Of a stretch of 37,408 bases of DNA, positions 1 through 8,142 are shown in pieces. Each line of letters starts with the position of its first letter. Positions within the stretch are counted from its first letter, which is position 1. Location: contig NZ_JALOBS010000040.1 of NCBI RefSeq assembly GCF_023228165.1, positions 1 through 37,408 of the forward strand, given 5' to 3'. Source of the stretch: Methylomonas sp. (lineage in GTDB: Bacteria; Pseudomonadota; Gammaproteobacteria; Methylococcales; Methylomonadaceae). The notes under the pieces are model-generated. The model worked only from the letters and a program-made list of their open reading frames with translations, ran no database searches and had not been told where the DNA came from. A program made the translations under genes and the position numbers.

Positions 1-125
1 GGAAACCGGCAATGATTCCTATCGATTTAAACAACGGAAAAAGGCGGTGGAAAACCAATAACCCTACAGCTTAACTGGAAACTATTCGACGCTCTTTTGT
101 GGAAACTTTTCAAAGCCGTTTGACA
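1..125 (-). mobile_element. Probable terminal end of a transposable element (edge of window)
   Basis: Read on the minus strand, the desaturase gene to the right stops resembling its family at about position 125. From there the sequence begins TGTCA, and the motif GTTTCCA or GTTTTCCA recurs three times (around 101-107, 77-83 and 48-56). A 5'-TGT terminus followed by several short direct repeats is typical of IS21-like and Mu/TnsB-type elements, whose transposases bind such repeats. The transposase would lie left of the window and is not seen. The family assignment and exact boundary are inference. Confidence 0.45.
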
Positions 126-987
126 TTTGCCGAAGATAGAATTCACCCTTGCTGTGCGATTTGTCGTCGAAGGCCATCACGTCGTCGCCGGCATGGTTGG
201 GCATCATCACCAGGAAGGTGTGCATGTTGGTGAAGATTTCCGCCAGAATCGAGTTCAACACTACGCTGGTGGCGGCAACGCTGCCAAAGGGCAGGAACAA
301 GGCCGGTAACAGCACAAATCGATAACCGACATAGGGCAGAATACTTTGCAGCCATAAGCCTCGCCCGCGCGAGGTGCATACGCTCCAAGACCCTAAGCGC
401 GTCATCTTGGGGATAGCTTGATGCTGATGCCGTGCGGCGTTGATCTCCAATTCCTTGTGGGTGCGCGGTGTGTAGTAGCTGAGCTTCCAGACACCGGAGA
501 ATAGGGCCACGATGGTATAGCGCAGCCACATGGGCAGCTTGGATTGTCTCAGCCATTCCATGTTGTGCTGGGCATTGTTGGGATCGACGAGTTCGCCCAA
601 GCGATAATGATGCAGGCCGTCATGTTCATGGTGCCAGCCTTCGGGCGTCATCCAGTCCGGCCAATCCAGAAAGCGCCGCCAGCCCTGGGCGAAGCGTTTG
701 CTTTTATAACGCCGAGAGCCTGGGCCGACTTTGTCGTAACCGCGATGTTGGATGGGATGGGCGACTTGGGTCCAGCGGGTGAAACTGCCTTGGCTGATCA
801 ACAGCGCGGAAATCGGGTTGGGTGCGATCCAGGCCGTCGCATAGCCGAGCAGCGAACAGGCCTGCCCCCAGCGTTTCATGTGGCGAAAGTCTTCGGGACC
901 TAAATCGTCCAAGGCTTGCAGATGAAGTTGTTTGATGTCGTTCGCCAACTGCTCGCGGTCGACGGTCCGGTAACTGTGTATACTCAA
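82..987 (-). pseudogene. Fatty acid desaturase, C-terminally truncated
   Basis: This is a membrane di-iron fatty acid desaturase, which would introduce a double bond into membrane acyl chains. Two histidine boxes are visible: HPIQH near residue 77 and HHEHDGLHH near residue 119. Hydrophobic segments follow, then the family-typical stretch PNHAGDD and the motif EFYLRQ near residue 285. In intact relatives EFYLRQ is followed by about 70-80 residues that include the third histidine box (QIEHH type). Here it is followed by only about 13 unrelated residues and a stop, apparently encoded by an inserted element. Without the third box the di-iron site should be incomplete, so the product is probably inactive. 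The start appears to be TTG at 987, with a GAGG about 9 bases upstream; no ATG lies near the family N-terminus. The gene lies just beyond the tRNA operon terminator. Confidence 0.7.
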
Positions 988-1066
988 AATGGGTGGCCTC
1001 AGGGGTGGATAACTTCTGCCGCTACCCGACCGGGAGACTATGGGAATACATGGTCATACACAGGAC

Positions 1067-1100
1067 AAAAAAAAGGGCCTACGCTTCAACGTAAGCCCTT
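1067..1100 (-). terminator. Rho-independent terminator of the csrA-tRNA unit
   Basis: On the minus strand a 9-bp stem (one mismatch; arms 1090-1098 and 1075-1083) with a 6-base loop is followed by a run of eight T (1074-1067). It lies about 10 bases past the 3' end of tRNA-Asn, so it fits as the terminator of the tRNA transcript. Confidence 0.85.
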
Positions 1101-1108
1101 GATATATT

Positions 1109-1184
1109 TGGCTCCCCCGGACGGGCTCGAACCGCCGACCTAGTGATTAACAGTCACCCGCTCTACCGACTGAGCTACAGGGGA
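1109..1184 (-). tRNA. tRNA-Asn (anticodon GTT)
   Basis: The minus strand folds as a 76-nt cloverleaf. The acceptor stem is TCCCCTG pairing with CGGGGGA, the D-arm contains TAGCTCAG, the anticodon loop CTGTTAA carries GTT, and the T-arm contains GGTTCGAGCC. The 3' CCA is genome-encoded at 1109-1111. It is the last of three tRNAs on this strand and is followed by a terminator. Confidence 0.97.
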
Positions 1185-1209
1185 TTAATATTTTTTTACT
1201 TTTCAAATA

Positions 1210-1286
1210 TGGCGCGCCCGGAGAGATTCGAACTCCCGACCGCTCGGTTCGTAGCCGAGTACTCTATCCAGCTGAGCTACGGGCGC
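1210..1286 (-). tRNA. tRNA-Arg (anticodon ACG)
   Basis: This is a 77-nt cloverleaf on the minus strand. The acceptor stem is GCGCCCG pairing with CGGGCGC, the anticodon loop CTACGAA carries ACG (read as ICG after A-to-I editing by TadA), and the T-arm contains AGTTCGAATC. The CCA is encoded. It lies between tRNA-Ser and tRNA-Asn in one probable transcript. csrA followed by Ser and Arg tRNAs is a common gammaproteobacterial order. Confidence 0.97.
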
Positions 1287-1349
1287 CTGTTTGAGCCGTC
1301 TATTATGGTTATTTTTACTAATTAAGTCAACTACTTTTTTATTACTTTA

Positions 1350-1440
1350 TGGCGGAGAGAGAGGGATTCGAACCCTCGATGCGCTTTTGGCACATACTCC
1401 CTTAGCAGGGGAGCGCCTTCGGCCTCTCGGCCATCTCTCC
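1350..1440 (-). tRNA. tRNA-Ser (anticodon GCT)
   Basis: This is a 91-nt class II tRNA on the minus strand with the long variable arm expected for serine. The acceptor stem is GGAGAGA pairing with TCTCTCC, the anticodon loop CTGCTAA carries GCT, the T-arm contains GGTTCGAATCC, and the CCA is encoded. It begins 9 bases after the csrA stop codon, so csrA and the tRNA are probably co-transcribed. Confidence 0.97.
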
Positions 1441-1449
1441 AAAACTTTT

Positions 1450-1641
1450 TTAAATATCCGAGGGCTTGGATTCAGATTGCTCTTTTTTAATCCTCTCGTA
1501 AATTTCTTCTCTGTGAACAGAAACATCCTTCGGAGCATTGACGCCGATCCGAACTTGATTCCCTTTAACGCCGAGAACGGTGACGGTGACTTCATCACCA
1601 ATCATCAAGGTCTCCCCCACTCTACGAGTCAAGATAAGCAT
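1450..1641 (-). CDS. csrA: Carbon storage regulator CsrA
   Basis: CsrA is a small homodimeric RNA-binding protein that binds GGA motifs in mRNA leaders and represses or stabilises transcripts for carbon flux, motility and biofilm. The 63-residue product has the full family sequence. It starts MLILTRRVGETLMIGD (beta-strand 1 with the RNA-contacting Arg near the N-terminus), has VKGNQVRIGVNAPKDVSVHREEIY in the core, split here only by being continuous in the protein, and ends in a short charged tail. The ATG at 1641 has a good ribosome site (AGGGAG, 6 bases upstream). The leader carries GGA-type motifs at the ribosome site and a little upstream, so CsrA may autoregulate. It heads the csrA-Ser-Arg-Asn tRNA unit. 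Confidence 0.97.
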   Translation of the reverse strand: MLILTRRVGETLMIGDEVTVTVLGVKGNQVRIGVNAPKDVSVHREEIYERIKKEQSESKPSDI

Positions 1642-1667
1642 ACCATCTCCCTACATGTCCAAAGCAC

Positions 1668-1684
1668 TTTGTTTCTGAAACAAA
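1668..1684. promoter_or_regulatory. 17-bp perfect palindrome upstream of csrA
   Basis: TTTGTTTC and GAAACAAA flank a single central base. It lies 27 bases upstream of the csrA start and about 120 bases upstream of the divergent RbgA gene. With only one base between the arms it suits a dimeric protein binding site better than an RNA hairpin. The bound factor, if any, is unknown. Confidence 0.4.
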
Positions 1685-1802
1685 CTGAGCTGACAATTTT
1701 ATTATCTTTTATTAAAAAAGGAAAGTTTATTTGGCTTTTACTCATAAAATTTAAGCCCACCATCCTGTAAAATGATGTTTGTTACAAAAAAGAGAACGCA
1801 TC

Positions 1803-2708
1803 ATGTTAATTCAGTGGTACCCGGGCCATATGCATAAGGCCAGTAAAGAAATTAAAGAGACTTTACCCAATATCGATTTACTCATCGAAATACTCGATGC
1901 CCGCATTCCCTACAGCAGTCAAAACCCCATGCTTGCGGAACTGCGTGGCGACAAACCCACTATTCGCGTCCTCAGCAAAACCGACTTGGCCGATCCAGCG
2001 CTTACTCAGCAATGGCAAACTCATTTGGAACTTGAGCAAGGCGTAAAAACACTGGCCGTCACCACTCAACAACCCGACAAGATCAAACAAATCATTGACT
2101 TATGCGGCAAGATGCTGCCGGAAAAATCCGAAACCAACAAAGTGATCCGCACCATGATCATGGGCATTCCCAATGTCGGCAAATCCACCATCATCAATGT
2201 CCTTGCAGGCCGCACAATCGCTAAAACCGGTAACGAACCGGCAGTAACCAAGATGCAGCAACGCATCAATCTGAAAAATAACATCGTTTTGTCCGACACC
2301 CCTGGCGTGCTATGGCCTAATGTGGAAAACCGCAACAGCGGCTATCGTTTGGCCGTGACCGGTGCGATCAAAGACACTGCGTTTCAGCACGACGACATCG
2401 CTTTGTTTGCACTGGACTATTTACTCAAGGCTTATCCGGATTTACTGCAACAACGCTATCAGTTAGCCGATTTACCCACTGATGCAACAAGCGCTTTACA
2501 AGCTATCGGCAAAAAAAGAGGCTGCTTGCGCGCGGGCCAACAAATAGACCCGGATAAAGCCGCGAAGCTGTTTTTAACCGAATTGAAAGCCGGTACTTTA
2601 GGCTTGATCAGCCTGGAAACACCGGCAATGATCGCAGCCGAAATGATAGAACTGGCTGCAATTCGGGAAGAAAAGGCGGCTAAAAAAGCCGCCAGAAGAC
2701 GCAGATAA
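1803..2708 (+). CDS. Ribosome biogenesis GTPase YlqF/RbgA family
   Basis: This is a circularly permuted GTPase of the YlqF/RbgA family, which acts in late 50S ribosomal subunit assembly in the cytoplasm. The permuted motif order is visible. The N-terminal signature WYPGHMHKA is followed by G4 as SKTD (residues 58-61, where NKxD is usual), then G1 GIPNVGKST (121-129) and G3 DTPG (165-168). The C-terminal ANTAR-like helical region ends in a Lys/Arg-rich tail. The ATG at 1803 gives 301 residues and begins exactly at the family N-terminus; an in-frame TTG at 1779 is less likely. The gene is divergent from csrA and convergent with nadA, with no intergenic bases between the stops. Confidence 0.9.
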   Translation: MLIQWYPGHMHKASKEIKETLPNIDLLIEILDARIPYSSQNPMLAELRGDKPTIRVLSKTDLADPALTQQWQTHLELEQGVKTLAVTTQQPDKIKQIIDLCGKMLPEKSETNKVIRTMIMGIPNVGKSTIINVLAGRTIAKTGNEPAVTKMQQRINLKNNIVLSDTPGVLWPNVENRNSGYRLAVTGAIKDTAFQHDDIALFALDYLLKAYPDLLQQRYQLADLPTDATSALQAIGKKRGCLRAGQQIDPDKAAKLFLTELKAGTLGLISLETPAMIAAEMIELAAIREEKAAKKAARRRR

Positions 2709-3806
2709 TCAGGACGCCAACAACATATTATCCAAGGATTTTTTCGCCGGCACCGCCTGTTCGGCAGGCACGGATACTTGATTAACCACATGACCGGCCG
2801 CCAGATTTTCCAGCACCCAGGCCAGATGCTGAGGGTCGGTACGGAACATGGTGGAGCACATACTCAGAGTCGGCGCCATAAAATGCACGTGTTTACCCTG
2901 AGCCTGGCATTCCTGAGTTAACCTGTTAACCAAGTTCAATTCGGTCGCCACCAGCCATCGGGTATTGGGTTCGGCCTCGCGGACGATTTTTAAAATCATC
3001 TCGGTGGAGCCGATAAAATCGGATTTCTGGCACACCTCGAAACAGGCTTCCGGATGCGAAATGACGATGGCATCGGGATATTTCGCCTTAAAATCATCGA
3101 TCTGCTCAGGCTGGAACGCCTGATGCACCGAGCAATAACCTTTCCACAAAATGATCTTGGCGTCGCGAATTTGCTGCTCCGTCAAGCCGCCTTGCGGTTT
3201 GTTGAAGTCCCAGGTCACCATCTGTTCCAAGGAAATTCCCATGCGATAGCCGGTATTACGACCTAAATGCTGATCGGGGAAAAACAGTACTTTTTCGCGC
3301 TTGGAGAAGCTCCAGTTCAGGATTTTTTCCGCATTCGATGAGGTACACACGATACCGTCATGCTGTCCGCAAAACGACTTTAAATCGGCCGCGGAATTAA
3401 TGTAAGTCACCGGGGTAACGGTATTTTCCACGTCAATGATTTGCGCCAACTCGTCCCAGCACTGCTGGACTTTGACCTTATTGGCCATATCGGCCATAGA
3501 GCAACCAGCCGCCATGTCGGGTAAAATGGCAATCTGCTCCGGACGCGATAGTATATCGGCCACCTCCGCCATGAAATGCACGCCGCAGAACACGATGTAT
3601 TCAGCCTCCGACTGCGCCGCCTCTCGAGATAGTTTCAACGAATCGCCAAAGATATCGGCGTGTTTAAACACTTCGTCACGCTGATAATGATGTCCCAAAA
3701 CGATGCAACGTTTGCCAAGCTTGGCTTTCGCGGCGGCGATGCGCGCATCGCAATCGGCGTCATCCAACAAGGCATAGTCATGAATGGGTAAAGCGGAAGA
3801 AGTCAT
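2709..3806 (-). CDS. nadA: Quinolinate synthase NadA
   Basis: NadA condenses iminoaspartate with dihydroxyacetone phosphate to quinolinate in de novo NAD synthesis, using an oxygen-sensitive 4Fe-4S cluster. The 365-residue product shows the family motifs LGHHYQRDEV (residues 37-46), FCGVHFMAE (73-81), CTSSNAEK (154-161), WKGYCSVH (221-228), HPEACFEV (251-258) and PTLSMCSTM (312-320). C74, C225 and C317 are the likely cluster ligands by family position. The ATG at 3806 has AGG 8 bases upstream. It lies 61 bases downstream of the DUF2780 lipoprotein gene on the same strand. The partner NadB is not in the window. Confidence 0.96.
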   Translation of the reverse strand: MTSSALPIHDYALLDDADCDARIAAAKAKLGKRCIVLGHHYQRDEVFKHADIFGDSLKLSREAAQSEAEYIVFCGVHFMAEVADILSRPEQIAILPDMAAGCSMADMANKVKVQQCWDELAQIIDVENTVTPVTYINSAADLKSFCGQHDGIVCTSSNAEKILNWSFSKREKVLFFPDQHLGRNTGYRMGISLEQMVTWDFNKPQGGLTEQQIRDAKIILWKGYCSVHQAFQPEQIDDFKAKYPDAIVISHPEACFEVCQKSDFIGSTEMILKIVREAEPNTRWLVATELNLVNRLTQECQAQGKHVHFMAPTLSMCSTMFRTDPQHLAWVLENLAAGHVVNQVSVPAEQAVPAKKSLDNMLLAS

Positions 3807-3867
3807 ATTTAAACCTAAAACAAATAAAGCGCGGAAATCACGCCATAAAATCGACTCGGCATCTTGT

Positions 3868-4428
3868 TCAATACAAAGCGCTTTGCAACAAACTCATCGC
3901 GGCCGGACCGCTTTGACCTTGTACATATTGCAATACCACCGGTACAAACCGGCCGATCAAATTGGTATTCATTCCCAAACTCTGAAATGAACCTGCCAAA
4001 GCCGCCAAATTCCCCAGTCCACCGGCTTGGTCGCCCATCAAATTGGCGGCAGAACCGAACAACAAACTGGAAGACGACGGCTGCGGTACAGCCGACAAGT
4101 ATTGATTCATACCCGGCACGCTACCACTCAATTGCATAAAATCACCCGGATTCATACGCTGCTGGGCCAATGAGAAGATGGAACCCGCCCCGCCCATGGC
4201 TTGTTGCGAGTTTACCCCCAGCTGATTCACCAACATGTTCACCAAGCCCGTTTCCGGCGATGCCGCTGTTGATGCCGCGGCTGCAGTATTCAGATTAACG
4301 ACCTGCTGAACGGCGGGAGCTTGCTGGCCGCCCAACGCCCAATTCTGATTTGATTGCTGCTGTGCGGGCGCGCAACCCGCCAACCATGCTACCGCCCCAA
4401 CTAGCGTAAAAGACATTACATACTTCAT
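3868..4428 (-). CDS. DUF2780-type lipoprotein
   Basis: This 186-residue product has a signal peptide ending in the lipobox LAGC (cysteine about residue 19), followed by a Gln/Ala-rich linker, so it should be a lipid-anchored envelope protein. From about residue 60 it resembles DUF2780 proteins: LVNQLGVNSQQAMGGAG, SIFSLAQQRM, VPGMNQYL, SFQSLGMNTNLIGRFVPVVL and a C-terminal helix. The function of that family is unknown. The ATG at 4428 is preferred over the upstream in-frame codon because it places the signal peptide at the N-terminus and has AGG 9 bases upstream. It lies between aspS and nadA on the same strand. Confidence 0.75.
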   Translation of the reverse strand: MKYVMSFTLVGAVAWLAGCAPAQQQSNQNWALGGQQAPAVQQVVNLNTAAAASTAASPETGLVNMLVNQLGVNSQQAMGGAGSIFSLAQQRMNPGDFMQLSGSVPGMNQYLSAVPQPSSSSLLFGSAANLMGDQAGGLGNLAALAGSFQSLGMNTNLIGRFVPVVLQYVQGQSGPAAMSLLQSALY

Positions 4429-4522
4429 AGCGGCTAACCTCTGAAAAATCAAAATGGTAAAAATGCGCTAACAAGGCAGCTAAATCAAGTCGCGCAAACC
4501 TAAACGTCAGGTGCCGCCCAAT

Positions 4523-4557
4523 CATCAGGATGCCTCTATCGCTGATACATCCTGATG
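4523..4557 (-). repeat. Strong inverted repeat after aspS
   Basis: The arms CATCAGGATG (4523-4532) and CATCCTGATG (4548-4557) are perfect 10-bp complements, and TATC/GATA inside the loop can extend the pairing. It lies 7 bases past the aspS stop. There is no T-run, so it may be a processing or stability hairpin, a weak terminator or a protein-binding palindrome. Confidence 0.6.
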
Positions 4558-4564
4558 GCCTGAA

Positions 4565-6355
4565 TTAATCCTGCTTTTCTTCCTTGCCGGCGGGTTTCCG
4601 CAAACGGATACCCAATTCTTTCAACTGTTCGTCGCTGACTAAAGCGGGTGCGTTGAACAATGGGCAGGATGCCGTTTGGGTTTTAGGGAAGGCAATCACG
4701 TCCCGAATCGAACTGGCACCAGTCATTAACATGACCAACCGGTCCAAACCGAACGCGATACCGCCGTGAGGCGGCGCACCGTATTTTAAAGCGTCCAACA
4801 AGAAGCCGAATTTTTCCCGGGCTTCCTCGTGACCGATACCCAGGATGGCAAACACGATTTGCTGCATTTCGGTACGGTTGATCCGGATGGAACCACCGCC
4901 GACTTCAGTACCGTTCAACACTAAATCATAAGCGCGCGATAAGGCATGGCCGGGGTCGGCTTTCAGCTCGTCCACCGAACAGCTAGGCGCGGTAAACGGA
5001 TGATGAATCGCGGTATAGCGTTGTGCCTTGTCGTCCCAGGCGAACATAGGAAAATCGACCACCCATAAAGGTTTCCAATCACCGATCAGCAAGTTACGAT
5101 CCAAGCCCAATTTGACTCGTAAGGCCCCCATGGCTTCGTTAACGATATCGGCTTTGTCGGCGCCAAAGAACACCAAGTCGCCGTTTTGAGCGCCGACTTT
5201 TGCCATGACTTTAGCCCACACTTCGTCCGCTGCGAATTTGACGATGGGCGATTGCAAGCCATCCACGCCCGCCGCCAGATCGTTGACTTTGATATAAGCC
5301 AAGCCTTTAGCGCCGTAAATACCGACGAACTTGGTCAACTCGTCGATAACGCTGCGGCTCATTTCGCCGCCTTCTGGCACCCGCATCGCTACTACACGGC
5401 CGTGCGGGTCGTTGGCGGGGCCGGAGAAGACCTTGAAATCCACTTCGCGCATTTCCTCGCCAATGTCCACTAATTCCAACGGAATCCGTAAATCTGGACG
5501 ATCTGAACCATAACGGCGCATGGCTTCGGCATGACTCATAACCGGAAACGGGTCACCCAGATCGACATTGATGATGTCTTTGAACAGGCGACGAATCATT
5601 TCTTCCATGATGGACATGATCTGCTGCTCGTTCATAAACGAGGTTTCGATATCCAGCTGGGTAAATTCGGGCTGACGGTCGGCGCGTAAATCTTCGTCAC
5701 GGAAGCAGCGCACCACCTGATAATAACGCTCCATCCCGGCAATCATCAGCAACTGCTTGTATAACTGCGGAGATTGCGGCAAGGCAAAAAACGAATTCGG
5801 ATGGGTCCGACTAGGCACGATGTAATCGCGCGCACCTTCGGGAGTTGCCTTGGTCAAATACGGCGTTTCGATTTCGAAGAACTCGTGATCATCCAAATAT
5901 TGGCGTAAATGACGAGTCACATCGCGGCGAACCTTCATGCGTTGTTGCATCACGGTACGGCGCAGATCGATATAACGGAAACGCAACCGGGTTTCTTCGT
6001 TAACTTCGATCTCGCTCTCCAACGGAAACGGCGGTGTTTCCGATTCGTTCAGTACTTCGATATGCTTGCCCAATACTTCAATTTGCCCTGTGAACATGTT
6101 GGCATTATGGGTACCCTCGGGGCGATCACGCACCACACCTTCTATACGCAACACATATTCGCTACGAACACTTTCAGCTATGGCAAAGCTATCAGACAAG
6201 TCGGGGTCGAACACCACTTGCACCAGACCCGCACGATCGCGCAAATCGATAAAGATAACGCCGCCATGGTCGCGACGACGGTGAACCCAGCCGCACAAGG
6301 CGACGGTTTGACCAAGATGTTGGGTGTTCAGTTCTCCACACTTGTGGCTACGCAT
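4565..6355 (-). CDS. aspS: Aspartyl-tRNA synthetase
   Basis: AspRS charges tRNA-Asp with aspartate in the cytoplasm. The product of about 596 residues matches the long bacterial type: N-terminal OB-fold anticodon domain (CGWVHRRRDHGGVIFIDLRD), class II catalytic core, inserted GAD domain, and motif 3 GIAFGLDRLVMLM near the C-terminus. Motif 2 is seen in FRDEDLRADRQPEFTQLD, and the flipping-loop region in EGARDYIVPSR. The ATG at 6355 starts MRSHKCGEL, the family N-terminus; the 21 codons upstream in frame are probably untranslated. The fmdB-like gene lies 79 bases upstream on the same strand, a pairing common in beta- and gammaproteobacteria. Whether the enzyme is discriminating or also charges tRNA-Asn cannot be told from sequence alone. 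Confidence 0.96.
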   Translation of the reverse strand: MRSHKCGELNTQHLGQTVALCGWVHRRRDHGGVIFIDLRDRAGLVQVVFDPDLSDSFAIAESVRSEYVLRIEGVVRDRPEGTHNANMFTGQIEVLGKHIEVLNESETPPFPLESEIEVNEETRLRFRYIDLRRTVMQQRMKVRRDVTRHLRQYLDDHEFFEIETPYLTKATPEGARDYIVPSRTHPNSFFALPQSPQLYKQLLMIAGMERYYQVVRCFRDEDLRADRQPEFTQLDIETSFMNEQQIMSIMEEMIRRLFKDIINVDLGDPFPVMSHAEAMRRYGSDRPDLRIPLELVDIGEEMREVDFKVFSGPANDPHGRVVAMRVPEGGEMSRSVIDELTKFVGIYGAKGLAYIKVNDLAAGVDGLQSPIVKFAADEVWAKVMAKVGAQNGDLVFFGADKADIVNEAMGALRVKLGLDRNLLIGDWKPLWVVDFPMFAWDDKAQRYTAIHHPFTAPSCSVDELKADPGHALSRAYDLVLNGTEVGGGSIRINRTEMQQIVFAILGIGHEEAREKFGFLLDALKYGAPPHGGIAFGLDRLVMLMTGASSIRDVIAFPKTQTASCPLFNAPALVSDEQLKELGIRLRKPAGKEEKQD

Positions 6356-6434
6356 AGTTGTTCTCGGGTTATTCAAATTTAAGATGAAAGGCGCGGTGGG
6401 CCGCCGACAGCAACCCACCCGTTATGGACAAGGA

Positions 6435-6716
6435 TTAGTGGCAGGCGCAACTCGTTCCGCAGCCACCGCCAGAGGTGGTACTGCCGGAGCTGGAGCTGGG
6501 ACTGGAATTTTCACCGGCAACATTTTTCTTATTGCCGCTTTTAAAATCGGTTTCATACCAGCCACTACCTTTAAGACGGAATCCGGCCGCGGAAATTTTC
6601 TTTTTCAATTCCGCTTCATTACAGGCCGGACAGATCACCAACGGGTCGGCACCAAGTTTTTGCAAAGCTTCGTGCTCATGACCGCAGGCATTGCATTGAT
6701 ATTCATAAATGGGCAT
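6435..6716 (-). CDS. FmdB family zinc ribbon protein
   Basis: This 93-residue protein starts MPIYEYQCNACGHEHE and has a second CPAC pair, a CxxC...CxxC zinc ribbon typical of the FmdB/CxxC_CXXC_SSSS family. The middle (GSGWYETDFKSG) is also family-typical. The tail is Ser/Gly-rich and ends in a Cys cluster (GGGCGTSCACH), which may bind a second metal. The name comes from a putative regulator near formamidase genes, and the biochemical role is unknown. It lies just upstream of aspS and is probably co-transcribed with it. It is divergent from pyrC. Confidence 0.88.
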   Translation of the reverse strand: MPIYEYQCNACGHEHEALQKLGADPLVICPACNEAELKKKISAAGFRLKGSGWYETDFKSGNKKNVAGENSSPSSSSGSTTSGGGCGTSCACH

Positions 6717-6824
6717 AGCGACTCCAAAAAAACAGAAACAGGTTTGTGAATAGGGCTGATGCTTGAATTTTTCAAGGCCCGTGATGTTAGACTTATGCCT
6801 ATTTTAATCGAAATCAGCGTAAAA

Positions 6825-7874
6825 ATGGACAAATTGACAGACCGATTGATAATCACTCAACCCGACGACTGGCATTTGCATGTGCGTAGCGGGTCGATAT
6901 TGCAAACGGTGATTGCTCATACCGCCAGACAATTCGGTCGAGCCATTATCATGCCAAACCTTAAGCCTCCGGTAACTACCGTGCTGCAGGCCATGACATA
7001 TAGAGACGAGATTCTCGCCGCGCTGCCGGAAAATTCATCATTTAAGCCATTGATGACGCTGTATTTGACCGGCAATACCAGCGAGGAGGAGGTTAAAAAA
7101 GTCGCTGAATCGGACCACATCCATGCCTTCAAATTGTATCCCGCAGGCGCCACCACCAATTCCGACGCCGGGGTTGCCGACATTGCAGCCGCCTACCCGA
7201 TTTTCGCGGCAATGGAAAAACACGCGGTTCCCCTGCTGATTCACGGCGAAGTCACAAATACCGAATACGACATATTCGACCGGGAAAAAATTTTTATCGA
7301 CAGCCAATTGAGTCATATCACACAGGAATTTCCCGACCTTCGCATCGTGGTGGAGCATTTAACCACGCAAGAAGCGGTACAATTTGTCGAATCCGCTCAT
7401 GACAATGTCGGCGCCACCATTACACCGCAACATTTGCTGTATAACCGTAACGCCATTTTGGCCGGCGGGATTCGTCCGCATTTTTATTGCTTGCCTATTC
7501 TAAAGCGCGAACAGCATCGCCTCGCTTTGTTAAAAGCCGCTACCAGCGGCAACCCCAAATTCTTTCTCGGTACCGACAGCGCTCCGCATCTGACTCATTT
7601 AAAGGAAAACGCCTGCGGATGCGCGGGTTGTTACAGCGCCCACGCCGCATTGGAATTGTACGCCGAAGCATTTGAACAAGCGGACGCGCTTGACAAACTG
7701 GAAGGCTTCGCCAGCTTCCATGGCGCGGATTTTTACGGCTTACCCCGAAACACCCAATCCATCATTTTGGCAAAACAAACCTGGACGGTACCTAAGCAAT
7801 ACGGCGGCACCGATCACACCATAACGCCTTTAAATGCGGGAGAATTATTACATTGGCGGCAAAGCGCCGACTAG
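6825..7874 (+). CDS. pyrC: Dihydroorotase PyrC
   Basis: PyrC interconverts carbamoyl-aspartate and dihydroorotate in pyrimidine synthesis. This is the class II (E. coli-like) form. It shows the metal-binding HLHVR near the N-terminus, MPNLKPPVTT, the bridging lysine in KLYPAGATTNSD, the ligands in HGEVT and EHLTT, TPQHLLYNRN, GGIRPHFYCLPILKR and the catalytic Asp in GTDSAPH. The ENACGCAGC element is also typical. At 349 residues it matches the usual length. The ATG at 6825 (MDKLTDRL) matches homologous N-termini; in-frame starts at 6759 and 6795 would add non-family residues. It is transcribed away from the fmdB-like gene. Confidence 0.96.
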   Translation: MDKLTDRLIITQPDDWHLHVRSGSILQTVIAHTARQFGRAIIMPNLKPPVTTVLQAMTYRDEILAALPENSSFKPLMTLYLTGNTSEEEVKKVAESDHIHAFKLYPAGATTNSDAGVADIAAAYPIFAAMEKHAVPLLIHGEVTNTEYDIFDREKIFIDSQLSHITQEFPDLRIVVEHLTTQEAVQFVESAHDNVGATITPQHLLYNRNAILAGGIRPHFYCLPILKREQHRLALLKAATSGNPKFFLGTDSAPHLTHLKENACGCAGCYSAHAALELYAEAFEQADALDKLEGFASFHGADFYGLPRNTQSIILAKQTWTVPKQYGGTDHTITPLNAGELLHWRQSAD

Positions 7875-8142
7875 TCTAAATCGGTGTATTTCAACCATCC
7901 AAGCGAGCAAATCAACCATTATGCATGCTGGGGGCCATGCTATTGGTTGGTTTATCTGACGTTATTTTGGTTGATTTAAGGCGTTTGTAATTTCATTAAC
8001 GCTACCAACTAATCGCCTAAAGCCAAGCGCAACTCGACAAGAAATCTTAACGTGGCACAAAACTAGCTTACTAATTAACGTTTACGACGTCGGCACCCGG
8101 CTGAACAATGCTCGGCTTATTTTCATTTCTCGCCCACCAACC
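7875..8142. repeat. Intergenic region with interleaved inverted repeats
   Basis: No gene is seen here. AAATCAACCA (7909-7918) is complemented imperfectly by TGGTTGGTTT (7944-7953) with an inner GCATG/CATGC pair (7923-7927 and 7936-7940). It is complemented perfectly by a second copy TGGTTGATTT (7968-7977). The arms could form two alternative hairpins downstream of pyrC. The rest up to 8142 shows nothing recognisable. Confidence 0.4.

Noticed and set aside
1347..1601. Minus-strand ORF of 84 codons overlapping csrA and tRNA-Ser
   Set aside because: It lies across a tRNA and in another frame of csrA; its composition is not protein-like.
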